A DNA stretch of 8,556 nucleotides from contig DCVC01000028.1 in the NCBI GenBank assembly GCA_002328625.1, positions 1 to 8,556 of the forward strand, written 5' to 3'. Positions 5,605 to 8,556 of the stretch are shown here, piece after piece (the stretch's first letter is position 1; the number at the start of each line of letters is the position of its first letter). The notes under the pieces are model-generated. The model saw nothing but the letters and a program-made list of their open reading frames with translations. It was not told the origin of the DNA and searched no databases. A program made the position numbers and the translations under genes. This DNA is from Bacteroidales bacterium UBA2198 (GTDB taxonomy: Bacteria > Bacteroidota > Bacteroidia > Bacteroidales > VadinHA17).

Positions 5605-6942
5605 ATGAATGTAGATAAGATCATGAACAACCTCGAGAAAAAGCATCTCGGCGAGGTTGAATACTTACAGGCGGTAAGGGAAGTACTTGAGTCCATAGAG
5701 GAGGTGTACAATGAAAATCCTCAGTTTGAGTCTGCAAACATTATCGAAAGGATCATTGAACCTGATCGTGTTTTGATTTTTAAAGTGCCATGGGTTGATG
5801 ATGAAGGCGGTGTTAAAGTAAATATTGGTTACCGGATCCAGTTCAACAATGCCATCGGCCCTTATAAAGGGGGGTTACGCTTTCACCCTAGTGTGAATCT
5901 TTCAATTCTGAAATTCCTTGGGTTCGAACAGATCTTTAAGAATGCTCTCACCACTCTTCCGATGGGAGGTGCCAAAGGAGGATCGGATTTTGATCCGAAA
6001 GGCAAATCAAATGCCGAAATAATGAGATTCTGTCAGTCATATATGCTTGAACTCTGGAAATACATTGGTCCCGAAACGGATGTCCCTGCAGGTGACATTG
6101 GCGTGGGTGGACGTGAAGTGGGTTATTTGTACGGAATGTATAAGAGACTGAAGGGTGATCATACCGGTGTACTTACTGGTAAAGGAAGCAACTGGGGTGG
6201 TTCGTTGATCCGCCCTGAGGCCACCGGTTACGGCTGTGTATATTTTGCCAACGAAATGCTTGCGACCCGGGGGGAATCATTCAAGGGAAAGAGAGTTGCA
6301 ATAAGTGGTTTTGGAAATGTTGCCTGGGGAGCTGCACTGAAAGCAACTGAACTTGACGGCAAAGTAGTTACGATTTCCGGACCTGATGGTTATGTATATG
6401 ATGAAGAAGGTGTTTCCGGGAGAAAAATCGAATTTATGCTGGAACTGAGGGCATCGAATGAAGACATAGTCAAACCATATTCCTATGCTTTTGAAGGGGT
6501 TCAGTTTCATGAAGGTAAAAGACCATGGGAAGTAAAAGTGGATATTGCACTGCCCTGTGCCACACAGAATGAGCTTAATGGTGAAGATGCACAAAGACTG
6601 GTAAATAATGGCTGTATCTGTGTTTGTGAGGGGGCAAACATGCCAAGTACACCTGAAGCTATTGAAATCTTCCAGAAGAATGGGCTGCTTTTCTCGCCGG
6701 GGAAAGCATCCAATGCAGGAGGTGTTGCAACATCAGGACTGGAGATGACACAGAATGCCATGAAACTTAGATGGAACAGCAAGGAAGTTGATGACCGTCT
6801 TCATGAGATAATGCGTGATATCCACAAACAGTGCGTGAAAAACGGAAAGCGCGAAAACGGTTATGTTGATTATGTTAAGGGTGCGAATATTGCAGGCTTT
6901 CTCAAGGTAGCAAACTCAATGCTTGACATGGGGGTGATATAA
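5605..6942 (+). CDS. gdhA: Glutamate dehydrogenase, hexameric family (complete copy)
   Basis: This enzyme catalyses reversible oxidative deamination of glutamate to 2-oxoglutarate and ammonia using a nicotinamide coenzyme. At 445 residues it matches the short hexameric bacterial GDHs. Substrate-domain motifs are IGPYKGGLRFHPSVNLSILK (84-103), PMGGAKGGSDFDPKGKS (119-135; catalytic K124) and PAGDIGVGGREVG (161-173; catalytic D164). GGSLIRPEATGYG (198-210) leads into the coenzyme domain, whose Rossmann turn is GFGNVA (235-240). Later come ALPCATQNEL and the C-terminal NAGGVATSGLEM and VKGANIAGF. The turn phenylalanine F236 and the GPD triplet (259-261) resemble the NAD-dependent clostridial enzyme; E. 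coli NADP-GDH has GSGNVA and SDS there. NAD use, or dual use, is therefore inferred. The ATG at 5605 is chosen; the alternative at 5623 would lose six residues. A palindromic terminator follows. Confidence 0.95.
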   Translation: MNVDKIMNNLEKKHLGEVEYLQAVREVLESIEEVYNENPQFESANIIERIIEPDRVLIFKVPWVDDEGGVKVNIGYRIQFNNAIGPYKGGLRFHPSVNLSILKFLGFEQIFKNALTTLPMGGAKGGSDFDPKGKSNAEIMRFCQSYMLELWKYIGPETDVPAGDIGVGGREVGYLYGMYKRLKGDHTGVLTGKGSNWGGSLIRPEATGYGCVYFANEMLATRGESFKGKRVAISGFGNVAWGAALKATELDGKVVTISGPDGYVYDEEGVSGRKIEFMLELRASNEDIVKPYSYAFEGVQFHEGKRPWEVKVDIALPCATQNELNGEDAQRLVNNGCICVCEGANMPSTPEAIEIFQKNGLLFSPGKASNAGGVATSGLEMTQNAMKLRWNSKEVDDRLHEIMRDIHKQCVKNGKRENGYVDYVKGANIAGFLKVANSMLDMGVI

Positions 6943-6963
6943 AACGAATTGCACAAATAATCT

Positions 6964-7001
6964 ATGTAGAGACGTCCAAATTGGACGTCTCTGCATTTTT
7001 T
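6964..7001 (+). terminator. Strong palindromic terminator after gdhA
   Basis: The arms 6964-6979 and 6981-6996 form a 16-bp inverted repeat around a single central A (6980), broken only by one T-G wobble (6967/6993). The core is GAGACGTCC paired with GGACGTCTC. A run of six T residues (6996-7001) follows, the form of an intrinsic terminator. Because of the AT-rich centre, the real loop is probably AAATT. The stem is unusually long and nearly perfect. From memory, its GTAGAGACG/CGTCTCTAC-like ends resemble interspersed palindromes found in several bacterial groups, so it may be one copy of a repeat family used as a terminator. Confidence 0.85.
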
Positions 7002-7003
7002 AT

Positions 7004-7033
7004 TTTGGGTATCCCATGATTTTTGTATATTTG
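7004..7033 (+). promoter_or_regulatory. Bacteroidota-type promoter for dprA
   Basis: TTTG at 7004-7007 and TATATTTG at 7026-7033 are separated by 18 bp, an excellent match to the TTTG-N19-TAnnTTTG promoter of Bacteroidota. Transcription would begin around 7039-7041. It begins only three bases after the gdhA terminator's T-run, so dprA looks like an independent transcription unit. It also decides the dprA start: the in-frame ATG at 7016 lies inside the promoter, leaving 7055 as the first ATG on the transcript. Confidence 0.75.
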
Positions 7034-7054
7034 GGTGTCTCAATCCTTTGTGCT

Positions 7055-8158
7055 ATGTCGGAAGTCTCGCTGAAGCATAAAATTGCATTGGGTCTTATAC
7101 CCCGGATAGGTGATATTAACGCCCGTAAGCTTGTTTCACATTTTGGCAGTGTTGAAGCTGTCTTTCATGAGCCCTACAGAAATCTTATCAGGATACCCGG
7201 TATTGGATCGGGCATTGCAAAGCACATTGCTGAAAAAACATATCTGGTATCAGCTGAAAAAGAGGCGGAATATGTTGAGAATAACAATATCAGAACCTTC
7301 TTTTATCTCGATGCTGATTATCCATTCAGACTAAGGCAATGTGATGATTCTCCGGTTGTTTTCTTTTTCAAAGGAAGCTGTGATCTTAACAGCTTAAAGA
7401 TACTGAGTGTTGTTGGAACAAGGAATGCCTCCACTCATGGCAAAGAGGTTTGTGAAAAGATAATCGGGGGACTCTCAGATGGTCACCCTGACTTGATAAT
7501 TGTGAGCGGACTGGCTTATGGAATTGATATCACATCCCATAAAGCAGCTCTTTCGAATAACCTGCAGACCATTGGTGTCCTTGGACATGGAATAAAAACA
7601 ATATATCCGGCCATTCACCGGGCCATAGCTGCCACAATGATAAAGCAGGGGGGTCTTTTGACCGATTTTGTATCTGATACTTTGCCGGAACGGAACAACT
7701 TCCTTAAAAGGAACAGGATAATTGCCGGGATTTCTGATGCAACACTGGTAATTGAGTCAGGGATAAAGGGTGGTGCCCTGATCACAGCTGACATGGCAAA
7801 TTCGTATAACCGGGATGTTTTTGCTGTACCGGGCAGGCCAAGTGATATTTGGTCGGCCGGTTGTAACAGCCTTATAAAAAGCAATAAGGCAGCTCTTGTT
7901 GAAAATTCTGATGATATAGAATATTTTCTCGACTGGAAACCTGAAAGATCAATATCGGTTAAACAAAAATCCCTTTTCTCTGACCTTAATGATACTGAGC
8001 AACGAATTTATGAACTGATAATGAAAGAGGGAGAATTATCAATCGATAATATTTGCAGGACACTTGAGATTCCTGTTAATAAGCTCTCATCGCTTCTTCT
8101 TCAAATGGAATTCAAGGGTGTGGTAAAGTGTTATCCGGGGAATGTATACAGGGTTTAG
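7055..8158 (+). CDS. dprA: DNA-processing protein DprA
   Basis: DprA (Smf) binds incoming single-stranded DNA during natural transformation and loads RecA; it is also widespread in species not known to be competent. The protein has 367 residues from the ATG at 7055. Residues about 10-60 form an N-terminal helical region with helix-hairpin-helix motifs (LIPRIGDINARKLVSHFG, IRIPGIGSGIAKHI). The Rossmann-like core spans about 80-292: VVGTRNASTHGK (119-130), SGLAYGIDITSHKAAL (151-166), GVLGHGIKTIYP (174-185), FLKRNRIIAG (216-225), ESGIKGGALITADMA (234-248) and FAVPGRPSD (256-264). The C-terminal winged helix covers about 305-367 and ends GNVYRV. The first in-frame ATG, at 7016, is rejected because it lies upstream of the inferred transcription start. 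The gene has its own promoter and sits between two gdh paralogues with no obvious functional link. Confidence 0.95.
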   Translation: MSEVSLKHKIALGLIPRIGDINARKLVSHFGSVEAVFHEPYRNLIRIPGIGSGIAKHIAEKTYLVSAEKEAEYVENNNIRTFFYLDADYPFRLRQCDDSPVVFFFKGSCDLNSLKILSVVGTRNASTHGKEVCEKIIGGLSDGHPDLIIVSGLAYGIDITSHKAALSNNLQTIGVLGHGIKTIYPAIHRAIAATMIKQGGLLTDFVSDTLPERNNFLKRNRIIAGISDATLVIESGIKGGALITADMANSYNRDVFAVPGRPSDIWSAGCNSLIKSNKAALVENSDDIEYFLDWKPERSISVKQKSLFSDLNDTEQRIYELIMKEGELSIDNICRTLEIPVNKLSSLLLQMEFKGVVKCYPGNVYRV

Positions 8159-8221
8159 GGTTTGCGGTTTGAGAATTTTAAAATAAATCCGTAATTGGTG
8201 ATCCGCAATCCGCAATTTTTA
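8159..8221. repeat. Short CCGNAAT repeats and possible dprA terminator
   Basis: Three near-identical heptamers occur at 8189-8195 (CCGTAAT), 8203-8209 and 8210-8216 (CCGCAAT twice in tandem). TTGCGG at 8162-8167 can pair with CCGCAA at 8210-8215, which is followed by a T-run. That gives a large-looped, weak terminator-like structure for dprA. The region just before it, across the dprA stop codon, is GGGTTT-rich. No gene is visible. Confidence 0.4.
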
Positions 8222-8229
8222 TATTTTTG
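8222..8229 (+). promoter_or_regulatory. Candidate -7 box for second gdh gene
   Basis: TATTTTTG is an exact match to TAnnTTTG, placing a transcription start around 8235 and a leader of roughly 28 bases before the ATG at 8264. The only -33 candidate, TTG at 8195-8197, is 24 bp upstream, slightly too far. The -7 box is therefore the main evidence. Confidence 0.5.
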
Positions 8230-8263
8230 AGCACCGAAAACCATTTTTCTTAATACTAACAAT

Positions 8264-8556
8264 ATGGATCCAAAAGTACAACAGTTCATGGCTATGTTAA
8301 AGGCCAAAAATCCCGGTGAAATTGAGTTTCATCAGGCTGTTCAGGAGGTTGCAGAATCGCTTATCCCGTTCATTGAAGAAAATCCCAAATACAAACATGC
8401 AAAGATTCTGGAAAGGATCGCCGAGCCTGAACGTACTATCATTTTCAGGGTCCCATGGCTCGATGATAAAGGAGAGGTACAGATCAACCGTGGTTTCAGA
8501 ATTGAAATGAACAGTGCTATCGGTCCGTATAAAGGAGGTTTAAGGTTCCATCCCAC
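8264..8556 (+). CDS. gdhA: Second glutamate dehydrogenase, 3'-truncated by window edge
   Basis: The first 97 codons of a second hexameric-family glutamate dehydrogenase run off the window end. The translation starts MDPKVQQFMAMLKAKNPGE and continues FHQAVQEVAESLIPFIEENP, LERIAEPERTIIFRVPWLDD and SAIGPYKGGLRFHP. These align without gaps to residues 16-95 of the complete GDH at 5605-6942. It is clearly a divergent paralogue and not a recent duplicate: many positions differ (for example RGFRIEMNSAIG against IGYRIQFNNAIG). The catalytic lysine and the coenzyme-binding domain lie beyond the window, so activity and coenzyme choice cannot be judged. The ATG at 8264 is preceded by AATACTAAC, also present ahead of the first gdh. 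A different NAD/NADP preference for the two copies is possible but unproven. Confidence 0.93.
   Translation, partial: MDPKVQQFMAMLKAKNPGEIEFHQAVQEVAESLIPFIEENPKYKHAKILERIAEPERTIIFRVPWLDDKGEVQINRGFRIEMNSAIGPYKGGLRFHP

Noticed and set aside
6277..6594. Minus-strand open frame inside gdhA
   Set aside because: It is antisense to the conserved GDH coenzyme domain, has a biased shadow-like composition and no recognisable motif.
8155..8171. Telomere-like GGGTTTAGGGTTT across the dprA stop codon
   Set aside because: There are only two units plus a degenerate third, partly coding, in an ordinary bacterial context.

Overview
The window looks like chromosomal DNA of a member of the Bacteroidota, probably of the Bacteroidales/Marinilabiliales type. 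The evidence is: two proteins built from the SusC N-terminal modules (carboxypeptidase-regulatory-like domain plus TonB plug); -7 boxes of the TAnnTTTG type, which are characteristic of this phylum's primary sigma factor; start codons in AT-rich leaders without a clear Shine-Dalgarno sequence; and housekeeping proteins (MiaB, AspRS, glutamate dehydrogenase, DprA) with Bacteroidota-like wording. This is inferred from motifs, not from a search.

Layout. Bases 1-858 are the 3' part of miaB (tRNA methylthiotransferase). Bases 913-2405 hold two tandem, same-strand paralogues of about 235 residues. Each has a signal peptide, a carboxypeptidase-like domain and a TonB plug domain, and stops where the SusC beta-barrel would begin. 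A 27-bp convergent gap separates them from aspS (complement of 2433-4193). Between aspS and the divergent tadA (4474-4938) lies a 280-bp gap with a cluster of inverted repeats. tadA is followed after 34 bp by an unrecognised two-TM protein (4973-5455). A 149-bp gap with a possible folded leader then precedes a complete hexameric-type glutamate dehydrogenase (5605-6942). That gene ends at a long palindromic terminator, immediately followed by a well-formed promoter for dprA (7055-8158). The window closes with the first 97 codons of a second glutamate dehydrogenase (8264 onward), so dprA sits between two gdh paralogues.

Functionally this is mostly housekeeping. MiaB and TadA modify tRNA anticodon-loop positions 37 and 34, AspRS charges tRNA-Asp, the GDHs interconvert glutamate and 2-oxoglutarate plus ammonia, and DprA handles incoming single-stranded DNA. 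The least ordinary content is the pair of barrel-less SusC-plug proteins with complementary motif decay. Next come the coenzyme signature of the complete GDH (NAD-type rather than NADP-type by motif), the paired gdh arrangement, and structured non-coding DNA at 4297-4425, 5502-5558 and 6964-6996. I found no CRISPR array, transposase, rRNA or convincing tRNA gene.
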